From: Pseudomonadota bacterium
GTDB lineage: Bacteria; Pseudomonadota; Gammaproteobacteria; Burkholderiales; Burkholderiaceae_E
DNA length: 64,000 bases
Direction of reading: 5' to 3'
Assembly: GCA_023389055.1 (NCBI GenBank)
Contig: JAEWFA010000050.1
Location: forward strand, 1 to 64,000
Position numbers and translations under genes: made by a program. Within the stretch, counting starts at the first letter, position 1. Each line of letters opens with the position of its first letter. This document shows, piece by piece, positions 16,338-25,090 of this stretch. A model generated the notes under the pieces. It worked only from the letters and a program-made list of their open reading frames with translations. It was not told where the DNA came from and did not search any database.

Positions 16338-18116
16338 TCAGTAGCGGCCGCCCCCCGGCTGTTCGGCAGGCGACGGCGTGGGCAGTGGCGTCGACTCCGG
16401 AGTCGGTACCGGCGCCTGCGGCTCGTTCGAATCCGCGCCGTATCCGCGATCCGAGCCGTAGCCGCCGTAGCCGCCGCCGGGCGCTTCCAGCTTGATCGTG
16501 TCCAGGTCGATCTTCTTCGTGCGGTCGAGCCCGCCGGTGACGAGGCCGGGGAACGTGATGACCATCGTGACCATGATCAGCTGGATCACGACGAACGGGA
16601 TCGCGCCCCGGTAGATGTCGCCGATCGTCACCGGCGCGATGCGCCGGCCGGTGATGCGATCGGTGTACTCGTTGGCCGGCGCGACGCTGCGCAGGTAGAA
16701 CAGCGCGAAGCCGAACGGGGGGTGCATGAACGACGTCTGCATGTTCACGGCGAGCAGCACGCCGAACCAGATCAGGTCGATCCCCAGCTTGTCGGCCACC
16801 GGTCCGAGCAGCGGGATCATGATGAATGCCAGCTCGAAGAAATCGAGGAAGAACGCCAGCACGAAGATCAGCAGGTTCACGACGATCAGGAAGCCGAGCT
16901 CGCCGCCCGGCAGGCTGGTGAGCAGGTGCTCGATCCAGCGTCCGCCGTCCAGGCCCTGGAACACGAGGTTGAACGTCGTCGAGCCGATCAGGATGAACAT
17001 CACGAAGCTCGACAGCTTCGCCGTCGTGTTCAGCGCCTGGCGCGTGAGCGACCATGACAGTCGGTTGCGCGAGATCGCCATCGCCAGCGCGCCTACCGCG
17101 CCCATCGCGCCGCCCTCGGTGGGCGTGGCCACGCCGAGGAAGATCGTCCCGAGCACGAGGAAGATCAGCGCCAGCGGCGGGATCAGCACGAAGGTGACGC
17201 GCTCGGCGATTCGCGACAGCAGGCGCAGGCCGAGCATCCGGTTGACCACGGCCACGACGAAGGCGAAGCCGACGCCGGCGAACAGCGAGACGACGATCGT
17301 CTCGTCGGTGGGCGCAGGCTGCGACGCGTCGCCGCCGAACCAGCCGCGGATCTCGTCGAACCGATGCGCGAAGGACAGTCCGAGTGCGAGCGACAGGACG
17401 AAGAGCACGGCGAGCGAGCGCATGCCGCTGCTGCCGTCGCCTTCGTGGATCGTTCGCGCGCTCGCCGGCAGCGCGGGTGCCGCCGAGGGTTTGAACGTGG
17501 CGACGAGCGCGACGTAGCCGACGTACAGGCCGGTCAGCACGAAGCCGGGAATGAACGCGCCCTTGTACATGTCGCCCACGCTGCGGCCGAGCTGGTCGGC
17601 CATGACGATCAGCACGAGCGACGGGGGAATGATCTGCGCGAGCGTTCCCGAGGCCGCGATCACGCCGGTGGCCAGGCGCCGGTCGTAGCCGTAGCGCAGC
17701 ATGATCGGCAGTGAGATCAGGCCCATCGAGATCACCGATGCGGCAACGACGCCGGTGGTGGCGGCGAGCATCGCGCCGACGAGCACCACCGCGTAGGCGA
17801 GGCCGCCGCGGATCGGACCGAACAGCTGGCCGATCGTATCGAGCAGGTCCTCGGCCATTCCGCTGCGCTCGAGGATCAGCCCCATGAACGTGAAGAACGG
17901 GACGGCGAGCAGCGTTTCGTTCGCCATGATCCCGAAGATGCGCAGCGGCAGCGCCTGGAACAGCAGCGGCGGCAGCAGCCCGAGCTCGATGCCGACCAGG
18001 CCGAACGCCAGGCCGCAGGCCGCCAGCGCGAACGCGACGGGGTAGCCGACCAACAGGAAGACGACGAGCGCGCCGAACATGACCGGCGCGATGTTCGTGG
18101 AGACGAATTCGATCAC
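16338..18116 (-). CDS. dctM: TRAP transporter large permease subunit DctM, with unusual Gly/Tyr- and Pro-rich tail
   Basis: Protein of 592 residues with about a dozen membrane helices. Typical DctM blocks are GYPVAFALAACGLAFG, NETLLAVPFFTFMGLILERSGMAEDLLD, GPIRGGLAYAVVLVGAMLAATTGVVAASVISMG and QIIPPSLVLIVMADQLGRSVGDMYKGA. It forms the ion-coupled channel with DctQ. GTG at 18116 is 7 bases after the dctQ stop and gives the usual hydrophobic start; the longer frame upstream would overlap dctQ. The last 45 residues (GGGYGGYGSDRGYG then a run of Pro/Thr/Ser) are not part of the family and look like a disordered extension. No dctP receptor is next to it. Confidence 0.92.
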   Translation of the reverse strand: MIEFVSTNIAPVMFGALVVFLLVGYPVAFALAACGLAFGLVGIELGLLPPLLFQALPLRIFGIMANETLLAVPFFTFMGLILERSGMAEDLLDTIGQLFGPIRGGLAYAVVLVGAMLAATTGVVAASVISMGLISLPIMLRYGYDRRLATGVIAASGTLAQIIPPSLVLIVMADQLGRSVGDMYKGAFIPGFVLTGLYVGYVALVATFKPSAAPALPASARTIHEGDGSSGMRSLAVLFVLSLALGLSFAHRFDEIRGWFGGDASQPAPTDETIVVSLFAGVGFAFVVAVVNRMLGLRLLSRIAERVTFVLIPPLALIFLVLGTIFLGVATPTEGGAMGAVGALAMAISRNRLSWSLTRQALNTTAKLSSFVMFILIGSTTFNLVFQGLDGGRWIEHLLTSLPGGELGFLIVVNLLIFVLAFFLDFFELAFIMIPLLGPVADKLGIDLIWFGVLLAVNMQTSFMHPPFGFALFYLRSVAPANEYTDRITGRRIAPVTIGDIYRGAIPFVVIQLIMVTMVITFPGLVTGGLDRTKKIDLDTIKLEAPGGGYGGYGSDRGYGADSNEPQAPVPTPESTPLPTPSPAEQPGGGRY

Positions 18117-18123
18117 GAGGCGA

Positions 18124-18765
18124 TCACTGCGGCCGGGTTGGAGGCGATGCCTGCGGCGGCGCAGGCTCCCCGGCCGTCGATTCGTTGCGCTGCTGCTCAC
18201 GCATGAAGGCGGCGAGCTCCTCCTCTGCGCTCGGTTCCGGCGGGCGTGCGGTCGGATCGGGCCCGCGCCCGGCGAGAAACGCGATGCGCTTGATCGCTTC
18301 GGAGACGCCCTGCAACCCGAGCAGCGTGAATCCCACCGGAACGACCAGGTACACCGGCCAGCGGATCAGCCCGCCGGCGTTCGAAGACATCTCGCCCGAG
18401 ACGAAGCCGTTCCAGAAGAATTGCCAGCTGAGGATCACGATCAGCACGACGAAGGGGAGCAGGAAGAAGATCGTGCCGAGGATGTCGATGACGGCCCTGC
18501 CGCGAGGCGACAGACGGCCGCTGAGCACGTCGATGCGCACGTGTTCGTTGTTCAGCAGCGTGTAGCCGGCGGCCAGCACGAACACCGCCGCATACAGGTA
18601 CCACTGGATCTCGAGCAGCGCGTTCGAGCTCATGCTGAACGCCTTGCGCACCGCGGCGTTGCCTGCGCTGATCAGCGTCGAAGCGAGGACGAGCCACAGC
18701 ACGACGCGGCCGACGCGGTCGTTCAACGCGTCGATTGCGCGCGAGAACGCGAGCAGCGAGTTCAA
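18124..18765 (-). CDS. dctQ: TRAP transporter small permease subunit DctQ
   Basis: Protein of about 213 residues with four membrane helices (VVLWLVLASTLISAGNAAVRK, ALLEIQWYLYAAVFVLAAGYTLL, the IDILGTIFFLLPFVVLIVI helix, and VYLVVPVGFTLLGLQGVSEAIKR) and the conserved N-E-H-V-R-I-D-V. An ATG at 18840 exists, but the TTG at 18765 has AGGTGA five bases upstream and begins at the normal DctQ N-terminus. The C-terminus is a charged, then Pro-rich tail (EEELAAFMREQQRNE), like the tail of its partner DctM. Confidence 0.9.
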   Translation of the reverse strand: MNSLLAFSRAIDALNDRVGRVVLWLVLASTLISAGNAAVRKAFSMSSNALLEIQWYLYAAVFVLAAGYTLLNNEHVRIDVLSGRLSPRGRAVIDILGTIFFLLPFVVLIVILSWQFFWNGFVSGEMSSNAGGLIRWPVYLVVPVGFTLLGLQGVSEAIKRIAFLAGRGPDPTARPPEPSAEEELAAFMREQQRNESTAGEPAPPQASPPTRPQ

Positions 18766-18849
18766 CGAATCACCTCGGCGGGCCTCGACGGGTCGTGCGA
18801 AAAGCGCGCCATTGTCCACCAGCGGGACGACGGCGCGCAATGCACGACT

Positions 18850-20175
18850 TCACTCGGTCGGCGGCGAGACGGCTTCCTCGTCGGGCGTCGGGGCCAGCGG
18901 CACCTGCGAGGCGAGCACCTTGTCGACGCGCTTGCCGTCCATGTCGACGACTTCGAAGCGCCAGTTGTCCCAGACCACGGTGTCGCCCGTCTGCGGCATG
19001 CGCCCGAGCATCAGCATCAGCATGCCGCTCAACGCCTGGTAGCGCTCGCGTTCCTCCTCGGGCAGCGTGCGCAGGCCGAGACGGTCCTTCAGTTCGGGCG
19101 TGGGAATCAGGCCATCGAGCAGCCACGAGCCGTCGTCGCGCTGGTAGGCCCAGCTGTCCTCGATGTCGCCGGTGGCGAACTCGCCGGTGATCGCCTCGAG
19201 CAGGTCGTGCAGCGTGATCAGGCCCTGCACCTCGCCGTACTCGTCGATGACGAGCGCGATCTGCGTGTTCGAGGTGCGGAAGTTCTCGAGCAGTTCCATG
19301 CCGGTGAGCGTTTCCGGCACGTAGAGCATCTCCTGCAGGTTGGCGGTGAGGTCGATCCGTCCGCCGCGCAGCGACTGCCCCAGCAGCTGCTTCGCGTGCA
19401 CGAAGCCGAGCACCTCGTCGAGACCGTTGCGGCACACCGGGAAACGCGAATGCTCCGACTCGGCGATCTTGCGAAGGTTCTCGTCGATGCCGTTGGCGAC
19501 GTCGAGCCAGACGATGTCCGGCCGCGGCACCATCAGCGACGAGATCTGCCGGTCGTCGAGGCGGAACACGTTGCGCACCATTGCGTGCTCGCTGCGCTCG
19601 ATGACACCCGATTCCGAGCCCTCGGCGAGCATCGCGTGGATCTCTTCCTCGGTAACCGACGGCGACGTGATGCGGTTCGCGCCGAAGGCGCGCAGCAGTA
19701 CCTCGGTGGACCACGACAGCAGGCGCACGAAGGGGCGCGTGAGCTTGGCGAGGATCGTCATCGCACGCGAGACGTGGCGTGCGACGTTCTCCGGGTTGAT
19801 CTGGCCCAGGCGCTTGGGGACGAGTTCGCCGACGACGATCGACACGTAGGTCACGACGATGACGACCAGCGCGGTGGCCGCCCAGTCGGAATACGGCTGC
19901 CGGGCGCCGAGGCTCGCGAGCCAGTCGGCGAAGGGATCGGCGAGCGCCGCCTGGCCGACGATCCCGTTCAGGATGCCGATCGACGTGATGCCGATCTGGA
20001 TCGTCGACAGGAAGCGGTTCGGATCGGAGCCCAGCGCGAGGGCGACTGCCGCGGCGCGGTCTCCATCCTCGGCGAGCTTCTGCAACCGGGCCTTGCGCGC
20101 GGTGACCAGCGCGATCTCGGACATCGCGAACAGGCCGTTCAGCACGATGAGTGCGAACAGGATGGCGATTTCCAT
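18850..20175 (-). CDS. HlyC/CorC-family membrane protein (DUF21/CNNM + CBS pair + CorC_HlyC)
   Basis: Protein of 441 residues. An N-terminal DUF21 membrane domain (helices in 1-20, 55-80, 95-120; GELVPKRLGQINPENVAR motif) is followed by two CBS domains (MVPRPDIVWLDVANG and MELLENFRTSNTQIALVIDEYGEVQGLITLHDLLEAITGE) and a C-terminal CorC_HlyC transporter-associated domain (NWRFEVVDMDGKRVDKV). Relatives (YtfL, PaeA, CNNM) are linked to magnesium, cobalt or polyamine export. The old label hemolysin is not supported by function. ATG at 20175. Confidence 0.92.
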   Translation of the reverse strand: MEIAILFALIVLNGLFAMSEIALVTARKARLQKLAEDGDRAAAVALALGSDPNRFLSTIQIGITSIGILNGIVGQAALADPFADWLASLGARQPYSDWAATALVVIVVTYVSIVVGELVPKRLGQINPENVARHVSRAMTILAKLTRPFVRLLSWSTEVLLRAFGANRITSPSVTEEEIHAMLAEGSESGVIERSEHAMVRNVFRLDDRQISSLMVPRPDIVWLDVANGIDENLRKIAESEHSRFPVCRNGLDEVLGFVHAKQLLGQSLRGGRIDLTANLQEMLYVPETLTGMELLENFRTSNTQIALVIDEYGEVQGLITLHDLLEAITGEFATGDIEDSWAYQRDDGSWLLDGLIPTPELKDRLGLRTLPEEERERYQALSGMLMLMLGRMPQTGDTVVWDNWRFEVVDMDGKRVDKVLASQVPLAPTPDEEAVSPPTE

Positions 20176-20500
20176 CAGGTTTCGCGCGCCGTTCGGTCAG
20201 GCGTGCAGAGCGGGAAGCGGGCGTCGGCGCGACGCCATCGAGGCTCGGATCCGTTCATTCAGTCAGGTGGGGTGCGCGAGCGGGTTCGTCCCTACCTGCC
20301 GGGTTGGAAGATCGAGCGATTATAGCCGCGGCTTCCGGCGCCGAATACGCCGCCGTCGAACCGTTGCGCCCGATCGGGGGTATCCCCATGAAGCCGCGCC
20401 GCCGCTCGCCTGTATGATTCAGCCCGTTTCGGCGGAGGCGGTGCAAGCCCCGGCTTGCGCGCGATTGTCGGCCGATCATCGACAAACAGAGGAGACACCA
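20176..20500. other. 325-bp divergent promoter region between the CorC-type gene and the TAXI receptor
   Basis: No gene is seen. A TATAAT hexamer on the minus strand (20324-20319) can serve the CorC-type gene with a leader of about 135 bases. A TATGAT on the plus strand (20413-20418) can serve the TAXI receptor with a leader of about 75 bases. Neither has a clear -35. CATGAAGCCGCGCCGCC near 20389 opens only a short frame that I do not call. Confidence 0.5.
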
Positions 20501-21460
20501 GTGCTGAAACGAATCCTGATCGCGATTCTTGCCGCTGCCGCGCTCGGCTTCGGCGCCTTCGCCGTGGCGCAGACCACGCGCCTTTCCATCGGCACCGGCG
20601 GCACCGGGGGCGTGTACTACCCGATGGGGGGCGGAATGGCGGCCGTCCTGTCGAAGTACGTTCCGGGCTGGGAAGCGACCGCCGAGGTCACCGGCGCTTC
20701 GGTAGCCAACCTGCAGCTCATCGGCCAGGGCAAGCAGGACATCGGGTTCACGATGGCCGATGCGGCATTCGATGCGGTGTCGGGCAACGCGAAGTTCAAG
20801 GACCGCAAGGTCGATGCACGCACGCTGATCGTGCTCTACCCGAACAAGATGCACGTCGTCACCACCGCCGCCAGCGGAATCACGAAGGTTGCCGACCTGA
20901 AAGGCAAGCGCGTGTCCACCGGCGAGCCGAACAGCGGCACCGAGGTGATGGCGATGAGGCTGCTCGAGGCCGCGGGCGTCGGTACCGATTTCCAGCGCGA
21001 GCGCCTTTCGGTCGCCGAAGGCGTGAACGCGATGAAGGACCGCAAGATCGACGCGCTGGTCTGGGTCGGCGGGCTGCCCACGTCGGCCATCACCGACCTG
21101 GCAACGACGCCGGGCACCGAGATCCGGCTGATCGACCACGCCGAGTACGCCGACGCGATGAACAAGAAGTGGGGTCCGCTCTACGTGAAGGGCACGATCC
21201 CGGCCAACACCTACAAGGGCCAGACCGCCGACGTGGGCAACCTCGACGTCTGGAACCTGCTCGTCGCCGACAAGAAGCTCAGCGACGAGATGGCCTACAC
21301 GATCGTCAAGACGCTGTTCGAGAAGAAGGACGAGTTGATCGCGGTGCACCGCGAAGCGAAGAACATCAGGCTCGAAGCGCAGGCGTCGGGCTCGCCGATT
21401 CCGCTGCATCCGGGCGCGCGCAAGTATTACGAGGAGCGCGGCGTCAAGTTCGCCAACTGA
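20501..21460 (+). CDS. TAXI-family TRAP transporter solute-binding receptor
   Basis: Protein of 319 residues with a Sec signal ending AVA-Q (residue 23). The mature part starts LSIGTGGTGGVYYPMGGGMA, the hallmark of TAXI receptors, and has the LYPNKMHVVTTAASGI, GKRVSTGEPNSGTEVMAMRLLEAAG and LVWVGGLPTSAITDLA blocks. It captures a substrate (some relatives bind glutamate/glutamine or other acids; unknown here) in the periplasm. The GTG at 20501 has GAGGAG 8 bases upstream. The cognate permease follows after 163 bases. Confidence 0.93.
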   Translation: MLKRILIAILAAAALGFGAFAVAQTTRLSIGTGGTGGVYYPMGGGMAAVLSKYVPGWEATAEVTGASVANLQLIGQGKQDIGFTMADAAFDAVSGNAKFKDRKVDARTLIVLYPNKMHVVTTAASGITKVADLKGKRVSTGEPNSGTEVMAMRLLEAAGVGTDFQRERLSVAEGVNAMKDRKIDALVWVGGLPTSAITDLATTPGTEIRLIDHAEYADAMNKKWGPLYVKGTIPANTYKGQTADVGNLDVWNLLVADKKLSDEMAYTIVKTLFEKKDELIAVHREAKNIRLEAQASGSPIPLHPGARKYYEERGVKFAN

Positions 21461-21623
21461 GGCGGCAGGCGGACAGCGATCGACGCACCGCCGGGGGTCG
21501 CCCTCCGGCCTGCTGCGCGCTATCGTAGGCAGCCGCCCGGTCTTGCGCCGGCGGCGCCCGCCCCGCGCCGAACGGGGTCGCCGACGGGGCGGCCGGCGTC
21601 GCTTACCGCATCCGGAATCACCG

Positions 21624-23609
21624 ATGCCCGTCGATCGACCACCCATCGCGCCCGATCCCGCGGCGAGCGAGCAGCGGTTGCACGCCGCCGAGCGCTTCAT
21701 CGAAGAGGAAGAGGGCGCCGTCAGCCGCTTCCGCGGCCCGCTGCAGGTGCTCGTCACCGTGCTGCTGGTGGCGATGTCGCTGTTCCATCTGTATGCCGCC
21801 GCGTGGATCGTCCCGACGCTGACGCTGCGCCCGGTGCACGTCGGCTTCATGCTGCTGCTCGTCTTCCTGATCTACCCGGCGACGCCTCGGCTGCGCAACC
21901 GGCTGAAGTGGTACGACGTCGTGCTCGGACTCGCGGGCGTGGCCACGATCCTGCACATCGTCTTCGGCGGCTACGACTTCTGGGATCGCAGCACGATGCC
22001 CGACCGGGCCGACCTCGCATACGGGGTCCTGTTCGTCGTGCTCGTGCTCGAGGCGGCGCGTCGCACCACCGGCTGGATCATGCCCGCCGTGGTGATGCTC
22101 TTCTTCGCCTACGCGTTTCTCGGCCCGTGGCTGCCGGGACACTGGGCGCATCGCGGCTACGACCTCGAGAGCATGATCGGCGTGATGTACATGTCGCTGG
22201 AGGGCATCTTCGGCACCGCGATCGACGTCTCGGCGACGCTGATCATCCTGTTCACGATCTTCGGCGCGTTCCTGCAGCACTCCGGCGCCGGCAAGTTCTT
22301 CCTCGATTTCAGCTTCGCACTGCTAGGCGGCAGGCGCTCGGGCGCCGGGCGCACCGTCGTGCTGTCGTCGTTCCTGCTCGGCGGCCCGTCGGGCTCGGGC
22401 GTCGCCACCACGGTCACCATCGGCAGCGTTGCCTGGCCGATGCTCGAGAAGGCCGGCTACGAGCGCAACGCCGCCGGGGGACTGCTCGCCGCCGGAGGGC
22501 TGGGGGCGATCATCTCGCCGCCGGTGCTCGGCGCCGCCGCGTTCCTGATCGCCGAGTTCCTGAAGATCTCGTATCTCCAGGTGCTGAAGATGGCGCTCAT
22601 CCCCACCTGCCTGTACTACCTGTCGCTGTTCCTGATGGTGGAGATCGACGCGCGCAAATACGCCTCGAACGCCACGCTCGCGCCGCCGGCGGTGAGCGCC
22701 GCGCGCCTGGCGCAGCGCTACTGGTTCCATTTCCTGTCGCTGGTGGCGATCATCGGTTTCATGGTCTACGGCTTCTCGCCGTTGATGTCGGTGTTCTGGG
22801 CCACGGTCACCGCCTTCGTCGCGAGCTTCTTCACGCGCGAAACCGCGATGTGGCCGCGCAAGCTCGTCGCCGCGCTGTCCGACGGCTCGCGCCAGGCGCT
22901 GAACGTGGCCGCCACCTGCGCGGCGGCCGGCGTCATCGTCGGCGTCGTCGGCAAGACCGGGCTGGGGCTGAAGTTCAGCTCGATCGTCATCGCGTACGCG
23001 GGCGGAAACCTGCTCCTCACCGCGGTGTACACGTCGCTGATCGTGTGGATCATCGGGCTGGCAGTGCCCGTTACGGCCAGCTACATCATCTGCGCGGTGA
23101 TTGCCGCGCCCGCGCTCACCAAGCTGGGCGTGCCCGATTACGCGGCGCACATGTTCATCTTCTATTACGCGGTGCTTTCCGAGGTTTCGCCGCCCACCGC
23201 GCTCTCGCCGTTCGCGGCGGCGGCAATCACCGAAGGCGATCCTTATCGCACGACGCTGCAGTCGTGGAAATACACGCTGCCGGCTTTCCTGCTGCCTTTC
23301 GTGTTCGTGCTCGATCCGGCCGGAGCGGGCTTGTTGCTCATGCCGCCGCCGGGCGTCGAATGGACGCAGGTCGCGTGGATCGTGTTCACCGCGTCGGCGG
23401 GCATCGCGGCGCTCGCCGGCGGCGCGCAGAACTGGGTCGTGCTGCGCTGCCGGGTCTGGGAGCGCGTTTCGCTGGTTGCCGCAGGGCTGCTGCTCGTATA
23501 TCCGCACCCGGCAGCCGACGGGGCGGGGCTCGCGCTGCTCGCGTTGGCGCTCGCTTCGCAGTGGTGGCGCGCACGCGCCGAGCCGACGGCCACCACGCCC
23601 GCGCTCTGA
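21624..23609 (+). CDS. TRAP transporter permease, fused 4TM/12TM (TAXI system)
   Basis: Protein of 661 residues with fused DctQ-like and DctM-like parts, as is normal with TAXI receptors. N-terminal helices (LQVLVTVLLVAMSLFHLYAAAW, PVHVGFMLLLVFLIY) lead into the large-permease core: GSGVATTVTIGSVAWPMLEKAGYERNAAGGLLAAGGLGAIISPPVLGAAAFLIAEFL (key core GGLGAIISPPVLG) and PPTALSPFAAAAITEGDPYRT. ATG at 21624 chosen because the protein body starts here; no strong ribosome site is seen. The gap 21461-21623 holds no gene. Confidence 0.92.
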   Translation: MPVDRPPIAPDPAASEQRLHAAERFIEEEEGAVSRFRGPLQVLVTVLLVAMSLFHLYAAAWIVPTLTLRPVHVGFMLLLVFLIYPATPRLRNRLKWYDVVLGLAGVATILHIVFGGYDFWDRSTMPDRADLAYGVLFVVLVLEAARRTTGWIMPAVVMLFFAYAFLGPWLPGHWAHRGYDLESMIGVMYMSLEGIFGTAIDVSATLIILFTIFGAFLQHSGAGKFFLDFSFALLGGRRSGAGRTVVLSSFLLGGPSGSGVATTVTIGSVAWPMLEKAGYERNAAGGLLAAGGLGAIISPPVLGAAAFLIAEFLKISYLQVLKMALIPTCLYYLSLFLMVEIDARKYASNATLAPPAVSAARLAQRYWFHFLSLVAIIGFMVYGFSPLMSVFWATVTAFVASFFTRETAMWPRKLVAALSDGSRQALNVAATCAAAGVIVGVVGKTGLGLKFSSIVIAYAGGNLLLTAVYTSLIVWIIGLAVPVTASYIICAVIAAPALTKLGVPDYAAHMFIFYYAVLSEVSPPTALSPFAAAAITEGDPYRTTLQSWKYTLPAFLLPFVFVLDPAGAGLLLMPPPGVEWTQVAWIVFTASAGIAALAGGAQNWVVLRCRVWERVSLVAAGLLLVYPHPAADGAGLALLALALASQWWRARAEPTATTPAL

Positions 23610-23619
23610 ACGAGAGCGT

Positions 23620-25017
23620 CTACGAAGCGAGGCGCGCGCGGTGCGCGGCGATCGCCGCGCGCACCTGCGCCGGCGCCGTTCCTCCGGGGTGATTGCGCGC
23701 GGCCACCGATCCGTCGAGTTCGAGCACGCGATGCACGTCATCGTCGACGAGCGGGCTGAAGGTGCGCAGTTCGTCGATGCCCAGGTCGGCCAGGTCGACG
23801 CCGCGCTCGGACGCGGCCCGCACTGCGCGGGCGACCGCTTCATGCGCGTCGCGGAAGGCGAGTCCCTTGCGCACCAGGTAGTCGGCCAGGTCGGTGGCCG
23901 TGGAGAAGCCTTCGGCGGCTGCCGCGCGCATGCGATCGGCGCGCACGCGAACGCCGCCGACGAGGTCGGCGAAGATGCGCAACGTGTCGCCGAGCGTGTC
24001 GGCGGTGTCGAACAGCGGCTCCTTGTCTTCCTGGTTGTCCTTGTTGTAGGCGAGCGGCTGGCCCTTCATCAGCGTGAGCAGCGCCACCAGGTGCCCGTAG
24101 ACGCGGCCCGTCTTGCCGCGAGCCAGCTCGGGCACGTCGGGATTCTTCTTCTGCGGCATGATCGACGAGCCGGTGCAGAAGCGGTCGGCGAGGTCGATGA
24201 AGCCCACGCGCGGCGACATCCACAGCACCAGCTCCTCCGACAGGCGGGAGACGTGCATCATCGCGAGGCTCGCCGCCGAGCAGTATTCGATCGCGAAGTC
24301 GCGATCGGAGACAGCGTCGAGCGAATTGGCGCACAGCGCCTCGAAGCCGAGCGCCCGTGCGACGTGCGCCCGGTCGATCGGGTAGGACGTTCCCGCCAGC
24401 GCGGCGGCGCCCAGCGGAAGGCGGTTCGTTCGTGCCCGCACTTCGCCGAAACGCTCTGCGTCGCGCGCGAACATCTCGACGTAGGCGAGCAGGTGATGGC
24501 CGAAGGTGATCGGCTGCGCCACCTGCAGGTGCGTGAAGCCGGGAAGGATCGTCTCGGCGTTCGCTTCGGCCAACTCGAGCAGCGCGCGCTGCAGCGAAGC
24601 GAGCAGGTGCAGCGTGTCGTCGATGCTCGCGCGCAGCCACAGCCGAAGATCGGTGGCGACCTGGTCGTTGCGCGAGCGCGCCGTGTGCAGCCGCTTGCCG
24701 GGTTCGCCGACGAGCTCGGTGAGGCGCCGCTCGATGTTCAGATGAACGTCCTCGAGGTCGATCGACCAGGCGAAGGCGCCGCGCTCGATCTCGTCGCGGA
24801 TCTGCGCCATCCCCCGGCGGATGGCGCGCAGGTCGTCGTCGCCGATCAGCCCGACCGACTCGAGCATCGCCGCGTGCGCGAGCGACGCCTCGATGTCGAA
24901 GGGCGCCAGTCGCCGGTCGAATCCGACGGACGCCGTGTAGCGTTTGACCAACTCGTCGACGGGCTCGGAGAAGCGCGCCGACCACGCTTCTGATTTTTTC
25001 GAAAGTTGATCTGTCAT
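23620..25017 (-). CDS. argH: Argininosuccinate lyase
   Basis: Protein of 465 residues, full length for ArgH, last step of arginine synthesis (argininosuccinate to arginine and fumarate). The superfamily signature GSSIMPQKKNPD lies near residue 282, with HTARSRNDQVATDLRLW and GFTHLQVAQPITFGHHLLAY also present. A TATAAT on the minus strand at 25055-25050, 33 bases before the ATG, is a likely -10. It diverges from algZ, the arrangement known from Pseudomonas and Burkholderiales. Confidence 0.97.
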   Translation of the reverse strand: MTDQLSKKSEAWSARFSEPVDELVKRYTASVGFDRRLAPFDIEASLAHAAMLESVGLIGDDDLRAIRRGMAQIRDEIERGAFAWSIDLEDVHLNIERRLTELVGEPGKRLHTARSRNDQVATDLRLWLRASIDDTLHLLASLQRALLELAEANAETILPGFTHLQVAQPITFGHHLLAYVEMFARDAERFGEVRARTNRLPLGAAALAGTSYPIDRAHVARALGFEALCANSLDAVSDRDFAIEYCSAASLAMMHVSRLSEELVLWMSPRVGFIDLADRFCTGSSIMPQKKNPDVPELARGKTGRVYGHLVALLTLMKGQPLAYNKDNQEDKEPLFDTADTLGDTLRIFADLVGGVRVRADRMRAAAAEGFSTATDLADYLVRKGLAFRDAHEAVARAVRAASERGVDLADLGIDELRTFSPLVDDDVHRVLELDGSVAARNHPGGTAPAQVRAAIAAHRARLAS

Positions 25018-25049
25018 AATCGGCCGGCACGTAGCGATCGAGCCGGCGA

Positions 25050-25055
25050 ATTATA
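25050..25055 (-). promoter_or_regulatory. Candidate -10 element for argH
   Basis: Minus-strand TATAAT, giving an argH leader of about 26 bases. The facing plus strand leads to algZ from 25091. GCCGGC palindromes flank it (25024 and 25043). Confidence 0.5.
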
Positions 25056-25090
25056 CGAGCGCGACTTGCGTGCTGTCGTTGGGGAGGTTG

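Noticed and set aside
15859..16344. Plus-strand frame after the RHS gene that might be an immunity protein
   Set aside because: Begins inside the RHS 3' end in another frame, is Arg/Ala-rich, and runs through palindromes; composition is not protein-like.
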